In this document: piece by piece, positions 1 to 12,668 of the stretch
Layout: each line of letters starts with the position of its first letter
Numbering within the stretch: position 1 is the first letter of the stretch
NCBI GenBank assembly: GCA_023053575.1
Contig: JAKZAP010000080.1
Location: 186,001-250,000, forward strand
Direction of reading: 5' to 3'
From: Branchinecta lynchi
Lineage: Eukaryota; Arthropoda; Branchiopoda; Anostraca; Branchinectidae
DNA: 64,000 bases
Notes under the pieces: generated by a model
The model's database searches: none
What the model was told of the DNA's origin: nothing
The model's input: the letters and a program-made list of their open reading frames with translations, nothing else
Made by a program: the position numbers and the translations under genes

Positions 1-1675
1 GTTTGTTTTCCCACAAGGTTTGTTTTCCCACAAGGTTTGTTTTCCCACTAGGTTTGTTTGTTTTCCCACAAGGTTTGTTTTCCCACAAGGTTTGTTTTCC
101 CACTAGGTTTGTTTTCCCACAAGGTTGGTTTTCCCACAAGGTTTGTTTTCCCACAAGGTTAGTTTTCCCGCAAGTTTTGTTTCCCCACAAGGTTTGTTTT
201 CCCACAAGGATTGTTTTCTCACAAGGTTTGTTTTCCTACTAGGTTTGTTTCCCCACAAGGTTTGTTTTCCCACAAGGTTTGTTTTCCCCCAAGGTTTGTT
301 TTCCCGCAAGGTTGGTTTTCCCACAAGGTTTGTTTTCCCACTGTGTTGGTTTTCCCAAAAGGTTCGCTTTCCCACAAGGTTGGTTTTCCCACAAGGTTGG
401 TTTTCCCGCACAGTTGCTTACCCCATAAGGTTGGTTTTCCCACAAGGTTTGTTTTCTCACAAGGTTTGTTTTCCCACTAGGTTGTTTTTCCCACTAGGTT
501 GGTTTTCCCACAAGCTTTGTTTTCCCACAAGCTTTGTTTTCCCCCAAGGTTGGTTTTCCCGCAAGGTTGGTTTTAACACAAGGTTTGTTTTCCCACTGTG
601 TTGGTTTTCCCAAAAGGTTCGCTTTCCCGCAAGGTTGGTTTTCCCACAAGGTTTGTTTCCCCACAAGGTTTGTTTTCCCATAAGGTTTGTTTTCCCACAA
701 GGTTTGTTTTCCCACAAGGTTTGTTTTCCCACAAGGTTGGTTTTCCCGAAAGGTTTGTTTCCCCACAAGGTTTGTTTTCCCACTAGGTTTGTTTTCCCAT
801 AAGGTTGGTTTTCCCACAAGGTTTGTTTTCTCACAAGGTTTGTTTTCCCACTAGGTTTGTTTCCCCACAAGGTTTGTTTTCTCACAAGGTTTGTTTTCCC
901 ACAAAGTTTGTTTTCCCACAAGGTTTGTTTTCCCACAAGGTTTGTTTTCCCACAAGGTTGGTTTTCCCGAAAGGTTTGTTTCCCCACAAGGTTGGTTTTC
1001 CCACAAGGTTGGTATTCCCGCAGGGTTTGTTTTCCCACAAGGTTAGTTTTCCCGCAAGGTTTGTTTCCCCACAAGGTTTGTTTTCCCACAAGGATTGTTT
1101 TCCCACTAGGTTTGTTTCCCCACAAGGTTTGTTTTCCCACAAGGTTTGTTTTCCCCCAAGGTTGGTTTTCCCGCAAGGTTGGTTTTCCCACAAGGTTTGT
1201 TTTCCCACTGTGTTGGTTTTCCCAAAAGGTTCGCTTTCCCACAAGGTTGGTCTTCCCACAAGGTTGGTTTTCCCGCAGGGTTGCTTTCCCCATAAGGTTG
1301 GTTTTCCCACAAGGTTTGTTTTCTCACAAGGTTTGTTTTCCCACTAGGTTGTTTTTCCCACTAGGTTGGTTTTCCCACAAGGTTTGATTTCCCACAAGCT
1401 TTTTTTTCCCCCAAGGTTGGTTTTCCCGCAAGGTTGGTTTTCCCACAAGGTTTGTTTTCCCACTGTGTTGGTTTTCCCAAAAGGTTCGCTTTCCCGCAAG
1501 GTTGGTTTTCCCACAAGGTTTGTTTCCCCACAAGGTTTGTTTTCCCATAAGGTTTGTTTTCCCACAAGGTTTGTTTTCCCACAAGGTTTGTTTTCCCACA
1601 AGGTTTGTTTTCCCACAAGGTTGGTTTTCCCGCAAGGTTGGTTTTCCCACAAGGTTTGTTTTCCCACTGTGTTGG

Positions 1676-1694
1676 TTTTCCTTCTGGGGAAAGG
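1676..1694. repeat. Fold-back interruption in one monomer
   Basis: Between two normal monomers the array reads TTTTCC-TTCTGG-GGAAAGG where TTTTCCCAAAAGG is usual. TTTCC (1677-1681) can pair with GGAAA (1688-1692) around a 6-base loop. The inserted bases look like a short inverted copy of the monomer's TTTCC, as a templated insertion during repair could produce. Confidence 0.5.
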
Positions 1695-2066
1695 TTGGTT
1701 TTCCCGAAAGGTTTGTTTCCCCACAAGGTTGGTTTTCCCACAAGGTTGGTTTTCCCGCAGGTTTTGTTTTCCCACAAGGTTAGTTTTCCCGCAAGGTTTG
1801 TTTTCCCACAAGGTTAGTTTTCCCACAAGGTTTGTTTCCCCACAAGGTTTGTTTCCCCACAAGGTTTGTTTTCCCACAAGGATTGTTTTCTCACAAGGTT
1901 TGTTTTCCCACTGTGTTGGTTTTCCCAAAAGGTTCGCTTTCCCGCAAGGTTGGTTTTCCCACAAGGTTGGTTTTCCCGCAGGGTTTGTTTCCCCATAAGG
2001 TTGGTTTTCCCACAAGGTTTGTTTTCTCACAAGGTTTGTTTTCCCACAAGGTTTGTTTTCCCACAA

Positions 2067-2848
2067 GGTTAGTTTTCCCGAAAGGTTTGTTTCCCCACAA
2101 GGTGGGTTTTCCCACAAGGTTGGTTTTCCCGCAGGGTTTGTTTTCCCACAAGGTTAGTTTTCCCGCAAGGTTTGTTTCCCCACAAGGTTTGTTTTCCCAC
2201 AAGGATTGTTTTCTCACAAGGTTTGATTTCCTACTAGGTTTGTTTCCCCACAAGGTTTGTTTTCCCACAAGGTTTGCTTTCCCCCAAGGTTGGTTTTCCC
2301 GCAAGGTTGGTTTTCCCACAAGGTTTGTTTTCCCACTGTGTTGGTTTTCACAAAAGGTTCGCTTTCCCACAAGGTTGGTTTTCCCACAAGGTTGGTTTTC
2401 CCGCAGGGTTGCTTTACCCATAAGGTTGGTTTTCCCACAAGGTTGGTTTTCCCACAAGGTTAGTTTTCCCGAAAGGTTTGTTTCCCCACAAGGTGGGTTT
2501 TCCCACAAGGTTGGTTTTCCCGCAGGGTTTGTTTTCCCACAAGGTTAGTTTTCCCGCAAGGTTTGTTTCCCCACAAGGTTTGTTTTCCCACAAGGATTGT
2601 TTTCTCACAAGGTTTGATTTCCTACTAGGTTTGTTTCCCCACAAGGTTTGTTTTCCCACAAGGTTTGCTTTCCCCCAAGGTTGGTTTTCCCGCAAGGTTG
2701 GTTTTCCCACAAGGTTTGTTTTCCCACTGTGTTGGTTTTCCCAAAAGGTTCGCTTTCCCACAAGGTTGGTTTTCCCACAAGGTTGGTTTTCCCGCAGGGT
2801 TGCTTTACCCATAAGGTTGGTTTTCCCACAAGGTTTGTTTTCTCACAA
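2067..2848. repeat. 391-bp tandem duplication (23 monomers)
   Basis: Two consecutive copies, 2067-2457 and 2458-2848, share the rare GGTGGGTTTTCCC monomer (2101 and 2492), the TTTGATTTCCTACTAGG monomer, a GCTTTACCCATAAGG monomer and the ACTGTGTTGG trio in the same order. The offset is exactly 23 monomers, as expected from unequal exchange in register. The copies diverge in their last monomers. Confidence 0.85.
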
Positions 2849-4127
2849 GGTTTGTTTTCCCACTAGGTTGTTTTTCCCACTAGGTTGGTTTTTCCCACTA
2901 GGTTTGTTTTCCCACAAGCTTTGTTTTCCCCCAAGGTTGGTTTTCCCGCAAGGTTGGTTTTAACACAAGGTTTGTTTTCCCACTGTGTTGGTTTTCTCAA
3001 AAGGTTCGCTTTCCCGCAAGGTTGGTTTTTCCACAAGGTTTGTTTCCCCACAAGGTTTGTTTTCCCATAAGGTTTGTTTCCCCACAAGGTTTGTTTTCCC
3101 ACTAGGTTTGTTTTCCCATAAGGTTGGTTTTCCCACAAGGTTTGTTTTCTCACAAGGTTTGTTTTCCCACTAGGTTTGTTTCCCCACAAGGTTTGTTTTC
3201 TCACAAGGTTTGTTTTCCCACAAGGTTTGTTTTCCCCCAAGGTTGGTCTTCCCGCAAGGTTGGTTTTCCCACAAGGTTTGTTTTCCCACTGTGTTGGTTT
3301 TCCCAAAAGGTTCGCTTTCCCACAAGGTTGGTCTTCCCACAAGGTTGGTTTTCCCGCAGGGTTGCTTTCCCCATAAGGTTGGTTTTCCCACAAGGTTTGT
3401 TTTCTCACAAGGTTTGTTTTCCCACTAGGTTGTTTTTCCCACTAGGTTGGTTTTCCCACAAGGTTTGATTTCCCGCAAGCTTTTTTTTCCCCCAAGGTTG
3501 GTTTTCCCGCAAGGTTGGTTTTCCCACAAGGTTTGTTTTCCCACTGTGTTGGTTTTCCCAAAAGGTTCGCTTTCCCGCAAGGTTGGTTTTCCCACAAGGT
3601 TTGTTTCCCCACAAGGTTTGTTTTCCCATAAGGTTTGTTTTCCCACAAGGTTTGTTTTCCCACAAGGTTTGTTTTCCCACAAGGTTGGTTTTCCCAAAAG
3701 GTTCGCTTTCCCACAAGGTTGGTTTTCCCACAAGGTTGGTTTTCCCGCAGGGTTGCTTTACCCATAAGGTTGGTTTTCCCACAAGGTTTGTTTTCAAACA
3801 AGGTTTGTTTTCCCACTAGGTTGTTTTTCCCACTAGGTTGGTTTTCCCACTAGGTTTGTTTTCCCACAAGCTTTGTTTTCGACCAAGGTTGGTTTTCCCG
3901 CAAGGTTGGTTTTAACACAAGGTTTGTTTTCCCACTGTGTTGGTTTTCCCAAAAGGTTCGCTTTCCCGCAAGGTTGGTTTTCCCACAAGGTTTGTTTCCC
4001 CACAAGGTTTGTTTTCCCATAAGGTTTGTTTCCTCACAAGGTTTGTTTTCCCACTAGGTTTGTTTTCCCATAAGGTTGGTTTTCCCACAAGGTTTCTTTT
4101 CTCACAAGGTTTGTTTTCCCACTAGGT

Positions 4128-7100
4128 TTGTTTCCCCACAAGGTTTGTTTTCTCACAAGGTTTGTTTTCCCACAAGGTTTGTTTTCCCACAAGGTTTGTT
4201 TTCCCACAAGGTTTGTTTTCCCACAAGGTTTGTTTTCCCGAAAGGTTTGTTTCCCCACAAGGTTGGTTTTCCCACAAGGTTGGTATTCCCGCAGGGTTTG
4301 TTTTCCCACAAGTTTAGTTTTCCCGCAAGGTTTGTTTCCCCACAAGGTTTGTTTTCCCACAAGGATTGTTTTCCCACTAGGTTTGTTTCCCCACAAGGTT
4401 TGTTTTCCCACAAGGTTTGTTTTCCCCCAAGGTTGGTTTTCCCGCAAGGTTGGTTTTCCCACAAGGTTTGTTTTCCCACTGTGTTGGTTTTCCCAAAAGG
4501 TTCGCCTTCCCACAAGGTTGGTTTTCCCACAAGGTTGGTTTTCCCGCAGGGTTGCTTTCCCCATAAGGTTGGTTTTCCCACAAGGTTTGTTTTCTCACAA
4601 GGTTTGTTTTCCCACTAGGTTGTTTTTTCCCACTAGGTTGGTTTTCCCACAAGGTTTGTTTTCCCACAAGCTTTGTTTTCCCCCAAGGTTGGTTTTCCCG
4701 CAAGGTTGGTTTTCCCACAAGGTTTGTTTTCCCACTGTGTTGGTTTTCCCAAAAGGTTCGCTTTCCCGCAAGGTTGGTTTTCCCACAAGGTTTGTTTCCC
4801 CACAAGGTTTGTTTTCCCATAAGGTTTGTTTTCCCACAAGGTTGGTTTTCCCACAAGGTTTGTTTTCCCACAAGGTTTGTTTTCCCACAAGGTTGGTTTT
4901 CCCACAAGGTTGGTTTTCCCACAAGGTTTGTGTTCCCACTGTGTTGGTTTTCCCAAAAGGTTCGCTTTCCCACAAGGTAGGTTTTCCCACAAGGTTGGTT
5001 TTCCCGCAGGGTGGCTTTCCCCATAAGGTTTGTTTTCCCACAAGGTCTGTTTTCCTACAAGGTTTGTTTTCCCACAAGGTTTGTTTTCCCGAAAGGTTTG
5101 TTCCCCCACAAGGTTGGTTTTCCCACAAGGTTGGTTTTCCCGCAGGGTTTGTTTTCCCACAAGGTTAGTTTTCCCGCAAGGTTTGTTTTCCCACAAGGTT
5201 AGTTTTCCCACAAGGTTTGTTTCCCCTCAAGGTTTGTTTCCCCACAAGGTTTGTTATCCCACAAGGTTTGTTTTCTCACAAGGTTTGTTTTCCCACAAGG
5301 TTTGTTTTCCCACAAGGTTTGTTTTCCCACAAGGTTGGTTTTCCCGCAAGGTTGGTTTTCCCACAAGGTTTGTTTTCCCACTGTGTTGGTTTTCCCAAAA
5401 GGTTCGCTTTCCCACAAGGTTGGTTTTCCCACAAGGTTGGTTTTCCCGCAGGGTTGCTTTCAGCATAAGGTTTGTTTTCCCACAAGGTTTGTTCTCCCAC
5501 AAGGTTTGTTTTCCCACAAGGTTGGTTTTCCCGCAAGGTTGGTTTTCCCACAAGGTTTGTTTTCCCACTGTGTTGGTTTTCCCAAAAGGTTCACTTTCCC
5601 ACAAGGTTGGTTTTCCCACAAGGTTGGTTTTCCCGCAGGGTTGCTTTTCCCGTAAGGTTTGTTTTCCCACAAGGTTTGTTTTCCCACAAGGTTTGTTTTC
5701 CCACAAGGTTGGTTTTCCCGAAAGGTTTGTTTCCCCACAAGGTTGGTTTTCCCACAAGGTTGGTTTTCCCGCAGGTTTTGTTTTCCCACAAGGTATGTTT
5801 TCCCGCAAGGTTTGTTTTCCCACAAGGTTAGTTTTCCCACAAGGTTTGTTTCCCCAAAAGGTTTGTTTCCCCACAAGGTTTGTTTTCCCACAAGGATTGT
5901 TTTCTCACAAGGTTTGTTTTCCCACTGTGTTGGTTTTCCCAAAAGGTTCGCTTTCCCGCAAGGTTGGTTTTCCCACAAGGTTGGTTTTCCCGCAGGGTTT
6001 GTTTCCCCATAAGGTTGGTTTTCCCACAAGGTTTGTTTTCTCACAAGGTTTGTTTTCCCACAAGGTTTGTTTTCCCACAATGTTTGTTTTCCCACAAGGT
6101 TGGTTTTCCCGCAGGGTTTGTTTTCCCACAAGGTTAGTTTTCCCGAAAGGTTTGTTTCCCCACAAGGTTGGTTTTCCCACAAGGTTGGTATTCCCGCAGG
6201 GTTTGTTTTCCCACAAGTTTAGTTTTCCCGCAAGGTTTGTTTCCCCACAAGGTTTGTTTTCTCACAAGGTTTGTTTTCCCACAAGGTTTGTTTTCCCACA
6301 AGGTTTGTTTTCCCACAAGGTTTGTTTTCCCACAAGGTTTGTTTTCCCGAAAGGTTTGTTTCCCCACAAGGTTGGTTTTCCCACAAGGTTGGTATTCCCG
6401 CAGGGTTTGTTTTCCCACAAGTTTAGTTTTCCCGCAAGGTTTGTTTCCCCACAAGGTTTGTTTTCCCACAAGGATTGTTTTCCCACTAGGTTTGTTTCCC
6501 CACAAGGTTTGTTTTCCCACAAGGTTTGTTTTCCCCCAAGGTTGGTTTTCCCGCAAGGTTGGTTTTCCCACAAGGTTTGTTTTCCCACTGTGTTGGTTTT
6601 CCCAAAAGGTTCGCTTTCCCACAAGGTTGGTTTTCCCACAAGGTTGGTTTTCCCGCAGGGTTGCTTTCCCCATAAGGTTGGTTTTCCCACAAGGTTTGTT
6701 TTCTCACAAGGTTTGTTTTCCCACTAGGTTGTTTTTTCCCACTAGGTTGGTTTTCCCACAAGGTTTGTTTTCCCACAAGCTTTGTTTTCCCCCAAGGTTG
6801 GTTTTCCCGCAAGGTTGGTTTTCCCACAAGGTTTGTTTTCCCACTGTGTTGGTTTTCCCAAAAGGTTCGCTTTCCCGCAAGGTTGGTTTTCCCACAAGGT
6901 TTGTTTCCCCACAAGGTTTGTTTTCCCATAAGGTTTGTTTTCCCACAAGGTTGGTTTTCCCACAAGGTTTGTTTTCCCACAAGGTTTGTTTTCCCACAAG
7001 GTTGGTTTTCCCACAAGGTTGGTTTTCCCACAAGGTTTGTGTTCCCACTGTGTTGGTTTTCCCAAAAGGTTCGCTTTCCCACAAGGTAGGTTTTCCCACA

Positions 7101-8322
7101 AGGTTGGTTTTCCCGCAGGGTTGCTTTCCCCATAAGGTTTGTTTTCCCACAAGGTCTGTTTTCCCACAAGGTTTGTTTTCCCACAAGGTTTGTTTTCCCG
7201 AAAGGTTTGTTCCCCCACAAGGTTGGTTTTCCCACAAGGTTGGTTTTCCCGCAGGGTTTGTTTTCCCACAAGGTTAGTTTTCCCGCAAGGTTTGTTTTCC
7301 CACAAGGTTAGTTTTCCCACAAGGTTTGTTTCCCCACAAGGTTTGTTTCCCCACAAGGTTTGTTTTCCCACAAGGTTTGTTTTCTCACAAGGTTTGTTTT
7401 CCCACAAGGTTTGTTTTCCCACAAGGTTTGTTTTCCCACAAGGTTTGTTTTCCCACAAGGTTGGTTTTCCCGCAAGGTTGGTTTTCCCACAAGGTTTGTT
7501 TTCCCACTGTGTTGGTTTTCCCAAAAGGTTCGCTTTCCCACAAGGTTGGTTTTCCCGCAGGGTTGCTTTCAGCATAAGGTTTGTTTTCCCACAAGGTTTG
7601 TTCTCCCACAAGGTTTGTTTTCCCACAAGGTTGGTTTTCCCGCAAGGTTGGTTTTCCCACAAGGTTTGTTTTCCCACTGTGTTGGTTTTCCCAAAAGGTT
7701 CGCTTTCCCACAAGGTTGGTTTTCCCACAAGGTTGGTTTTCCCGCAGGGTTGCTTTCCCCGTAAGGTTTGTTTTCCCACAAGGTTTGTTTTACCACAAGG
7801 TTTGTTTTCCCACAAGGTTGGTTTTCCCGAAAGGTTTGTTTCCCCACAAGGTTGGTTTTCCCGCAGGTTTTGTTTTCCCACAAGGTATGTTTTCCCGCAA
7901 GGTTTGTTTTCCCACAAGGTTAGTTTTCCCACAAGGTTTGTTTCCCCAAAAGGTTTGTTTCCCCACAAGGTTTGTTTTCCCACAAGGATTGTTTTCTCAC
8001 AAGGTTTGTTTTCCCAATTTGTTGGTTTTCCCAAAAGGTTCGCTTTCCCGCAAGGTTGGTTTTCCCACAAGGTTGGTTTTCCCGCAGGGTTTGTTTCCCC
8101 ATAAGGTTGGTTTTCCCACAAGGTTTGTTTTCTCACAAGGTTTGTTTTCCCACAAGGTTTGTTTTCCCACAAGGTTTGTTTTCCCACAAGGTTGGTTTTC
8201 CCGCAGGGTTTGTTTTCCCACAAGGTTAGTTTTCCCGAAAGGTTTGTTTCCCCACAAGGTTGGTTTTCCCACAAGGTTGGTATTCCCGCAGGGTTTGTTT
8301 TCCCACAAGTTTAGTTTTCCCG
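4128..8322. repeat. ~2.1-kb higher-order repeat, two copies
   Basis: The order of monomer variants in 4128-6236 recurs from 6237 at an offset of 2,109 bp (124 monomers plus 1 bp), falling to 2,092 (one monomer less) past about 5830. Diagnostic shared variants are TTGGTATTCCCGCAGGG, ACAAGTTTAGTTTTCCC, a TTTGTGTTCCCACTGTG monomer, and the GCTTTCAGCATAAGG monomer at about 5455 and 7564. The offset is exact over hundreds of bases, but copy ends inside a satellite are approximate. Confidence 0.8.
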
Positions 8323-11300
8323 CAAGGTTTGTTTCCCCACAAGATTTGTTTTCCCACAAGGATTGTTTTCCCACTAGGTTTGTTTCCCCACAAGGTTTGT
8401 TTTCCCACAAGGTTTGTTTTCCCCCAAGGTTGGTTTTCCCGCAAGGTTGGTTTTCCCACAAGGTTTGTTTTCCCACTGTGTTGGTTTTCCCAAAAGGTTC
8501 GCTTTCCCACAAGGTTGGTTTTCCCACAAGGTTGGTTTTCAAGCAGGGTTGCTTTCCCCATAAGGTTGGTTTTCCCACAAGGTTTGTTTTCTCACAAGGT
8601 TTGTTTTCCCACTAGGTTGTTTTTTCCCACTAGGTTGGTTTTCCCACAAGGTTTGTTTTCCCACAAGCTTTGTTTTCCCCCAAGGTTGGTTTTCCCGCAA
8701 GGTTGGTTTTCCCACAAGGTTTGTTTTCCCACTGTGTTGGTTTTCCCAAAAGGTTCGCTTTCCCGCAAGGTTGGTTTTCCCACAAGGTTTGTTTCCCCAC
8801 AAGGTTTGTTTTCCCATAAGGTTTGTTTTCCCACAAGGTTGGTTTTCCCACAAGGTTTGTTTTCCCACAAGGTTTGTTTTCCCACAAGGTTGGTTTTCCC
8901 GCAAGGTTGGTTTTCCCACAAGGTTTGTGTTCCCACTGTGTTTGTTTTCCCAAAAGGTTCGCTTTCCCACAAGGTTGGTTTTCCCGCAAGGTTGGTTTTC
9001 CCGCAGGGTTGCTTTCCCCATAAGGTTTGTTTTCCCACAAGGTCTGTTTTCCCACAAGGTTTGTTTTCCCACAAGGTTTGTTTTCCCGAAAGGCTTGTTC
9101 CCCCACAAGGTTGGTTTTCCAACAAGGTTGGTTTTCCCGCAGGGTTTGTTTTCCCACAAGGTTAGTTTTCCCGCAAGCTTTGTTTTCCCACAAGGTTAGT
9201 TTTCCCACAAGGTCTGTTTCCCCACAAGGTTTGTTTCCCCACTAGGTTTGTTTTCCCACAAGGTTTGTTTTCTCACAAGGTTGGTTTTCCCGCAAGGTTG
9301 GTTTTCCCACAAGGTTTGTTTTCCCACTGTGTTGGTTTTCCCAAAAGGTTCGCTTTCCAACAAGGTTGGTTTTCCCACAAGGTTGGTTTTCCCGCAGGGT
9401 TGCTTTCAGCATAAGGTTTGTTTTCCCACAAGGTTTGTTCTCCCACAAGGTTTGTTTTCCCACAAGGTTGGTTTTCCCGCAAGGTTGGTTTTCCCACAAG
9501 GTTTGTTTTCCCACTGTGTTGGTTTTCCCAAAAGGTTCGCTTTCCCACAAGGTTGGTTTTCCCACAAGGTTGGTTTTCCCGCAGGGTTGCTTTCCCCATA
9601 AGGTTGGTTTTCGCACAAGGTTTGTTTTCTCACAAGGTTTGTTTTCCCACTAGGTTGTTTTTTCCCACTAGGTTGGTTTTCCCACAAGGTTTGTTTTCCC
9701 ACAAGCTTTGTTTTCCCCCAAGGTTGGTTTTCCCGCAAGGTTGGTTTTCCCACAAGGTTTGTTTTCCCACTGTGTTGGTTTTCCCAAAAGGTTCGCTTTC
9801 CCGCAAGGTTGGTTTTCCCACAAGGTTTGTTTCCCCACAAGGTTTGTTTTCCCATAAGGTTTGTTTTCCCACAAGGTTGGTTTTCCCACAAGGTTTGTTT
9901 TCCCACAAGGTTTGTTTTCCCACAAGGTTGGTTTTCCCACAAGGTTGGTTTTCCCACAAGGTTTGTGTTCCCACTGTGTTGGTTTTCCCAAAAGGTTCGC
10001 TTTCCCACAAGGTAGGTTTTCCCACAAGGTTGGTTTTCCCGCAGGGTTGCTTTCCCCATAAGGTTTGTTTTCCCACAAGGTCTGTTTTCCCACAAGGTTT
10101 GTTTTCCCACAAGGTTTGTTTTCCCACAAGGTCTGTTTTCCCACAAGGTTCGCTTTCCCACAAGGTAGGTTTTCCCACAAGGTTGGTTTTCCCGCAGGGT
10201 TGCTTTCCCCATAAGGTTTGTTTTCCCACAAGGTCTGTTTTCCCGCAGGGTTTGTTTTCCCACAAGGTTAGTTTTCCCGCAAGGTTTGTTTTCCCACAAG
10301 GTTAGTTTTCCCACAAGGTTTGTTTCCCCACAAGGTTTGTTTCCCCACAAGGTTTGTTTTCCCACAAGGTTTGTTTTCTCACAAGGTTTGTTTTCCCACA
10401 AGGTTTGTTTTCCCACAAGGTTTGTTTTCCCACAAGGTTTGTTTTCCCACAAGGTTGGTTTTCCCGCAAGGTTGGTTTTCCCACAAGGTTTGTTTTCCCA
10501 CTGTGTTGGTTTTCCCAAAAGGTTCGCTTTCCCACAAGGTTGGTTTTCCCACAAGGTTGGTTTTCCCGCAGGGTTGCTTTCAGCATAAGGTTTGTTTTCC
10601 CACAAGGTTTGTTCTCCCACAAGGTTTGTTTTCCCACAAGGTTGGTTTTCCCGCAAGGTTGGTTTTCCCACAAGGTTTGTTTTCCCACTGTGTTGGTTTT
10701 CCCAAAAGGTTCGCTTTCCCACAAGTTTGTTTTTCCCACAAGGTTGGTTTTCCCGCAGGGTTGCTTTCCCCGTAAGGTTTGTTTTCCCACAAGGTTTGTT
10801 TTCCCACAAGGTTTGTTTTCCCACAAGGTTGGTTTTCCCCAAAGGTTTGTTTCCCCACAAGGTTGGTTTTCCCACAAGGTTGGTTTTCCCGCAGGTTTTG
10901 TTTTCCCACAAGGTATGTTTTCCCGCAAGGTTTGTTTTCCCACAAGGTTAGTTTTCCCAAAAGGTTTGTTTCCCCAAAAGGTTTGTTTCCCCACAAGGTT
11001 TGTTTTCCCACAAGGATTGTTTTCTCACAAGGTTTGTTTTCCCACTGTGTTGGTTTTCCCAAAAGGTTCGCTTTCCCGCAAGGTTGGTTTTCCCACAAGG
11101 TTGGTTTTCCCGCAGGGTTTGTTTCCCCATAAGGTTGGTTTTCCCACAAGGTTTGTTTTCTCACAAGGTTTGTTTTCCCACAAGGTTTGTTTTCCCACAA
11201 GGTTTGTTTTCCCACAAGGTTGGTTTTCCCGCAGGGTTTGTTTTCCCACAAGGTTAGTTTTCCCGAAAGGTTTGTTTCCCCACAAGGTTGGTTTTCCCAC

Positions 11301-12668
11301 AAGGTTGGTATTCTCGCAGGGTTTGTTTTCCCACAAGTTTAGTTTTCCCGCAAGGTTTGTTTCCCCACAAGATTTGTTTTCCCACAAGGATTGTTTTCCC
11401 ACTAGGTTTGTTTCCCCACAAGGTTTGTTTTCCCACAAGGTTTGTTTTCCCCCAAGGTTGGTTTTCCCGCAAGGTTGGTTTTCCCACAAGGTTTGTTTTC
11501 CCAATGTGTTGGTTTTCCCAAAAGGTTCGCTTTCCCACAAGGTTGGTTTTCCCACAAGGTTGGTTTTCCCGCAGGGTTGCTTTCCCCATAAGGTTGGTTT
11601 TCCCACAAGGTTTGTTTTCTCACAAGGTTTGTTTTCCCACTAGGTTGTTTTTTCCCACTAGGTTGGTTTTCCCACAAGGTTTGTTTTCCCACAAGCTTTG
11701 TTTTCCCCCAAGGTTGGTTTTCCCGCAAGGTTGGTTTTCCCACAAGGTTTGTTTTCCCACTGTGTTGGTTTTCCCAAAAGGTTCGCTTTCCCGCAAGGTT
11801 GGTTTTCCCACAAGGTTTGTTTCCCCACAAGGTTTTTTTTCCCATAAGGTTTGTTTTCCCACAAGGTTGGTTTTCCCACAAGGTTTGTTTTCCCACAAGG
11901 TTTGTTTTCCCAAAAGGTTGGTTTTCCCGCAAGGTTGGTTTTCCCACAAGGTTTGTGTTCCCACTGTGTTGGTTTTCCCAAAAGGTTCGCTTTCCCACAA
12001 GGTTGGTTTTCCCACAAGGTTGGTTTTCCCGCAGGGTTGCTTTCCCCATAAGGTTTGTTTTCCCACAAGGTCTGTTTTCCCACAAGGTTTGTTTTCCCAC
12101 AAGGTTTGTTTTCCCGAAAGGTTTTTTCCCCCACAAGGTTGGTTTTCCAACAAGGTTGGTTTTCCCGCAGGGTTTGTTTTCCCACAAGGTTAGTTTTCCC
12201 GCAAGGTTTGTTTTCCCACAAGGTTAGTTTTCCCACAAGGTCTGTTTCCCCACAAGGTTTGTTTCCCCACTAGGTTTGTTTTCCCACAAGGTTTGTTTTC
12301 TCACAAGGTTTGTTTTCCCACAAGGTTTGTTTTCCCACAAGGTTTGTTTTCCCACAAGGTTTGTTTTCCCACAAGGTTGGTTTTCCCGCAAGGTTGGTTT
12401 TCCCACAAGGTTTATTTTCCCACTGTGTTGGTTTTCCCAAAAGGTTCGCTTTCCAACAAGGTTGGTTTTCCCACAAGGTTGGTTTTCCCGCAGGGTTGCT
12501 TTCAGCATAAGGTTTGTTTTCCCACAAGGTTTGTTCTCCCACAAGGTTTGTTTTCCCACAAGGTTGGTTTTCCCGCAAGGTTGGATTTCCCACAAGGTTT
12601 GTTTTCCCACTGTGTTGGTTTTCCCAAAAGGTTCGCTTTCCCACAAGGTTGGTTTTCCCACAAGGTTG
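7292..12668. repeat. ~2.4-kb block duplicated at ~3-kb spacing
   Basis: The variant order of 7292-9640 recurs at 10286-12668. The offset steps 2,994, 3,011, 3,028 bp from left to right, exactly one 17-bp monomer each time, so two single-monomer length changes separate the copies. The sequence between them (about 9640-10285) resembles 8.6-9.1 kb and includes a short local duplication around 10070-10240. Boundaries are approximate. Confidence 0.75.
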
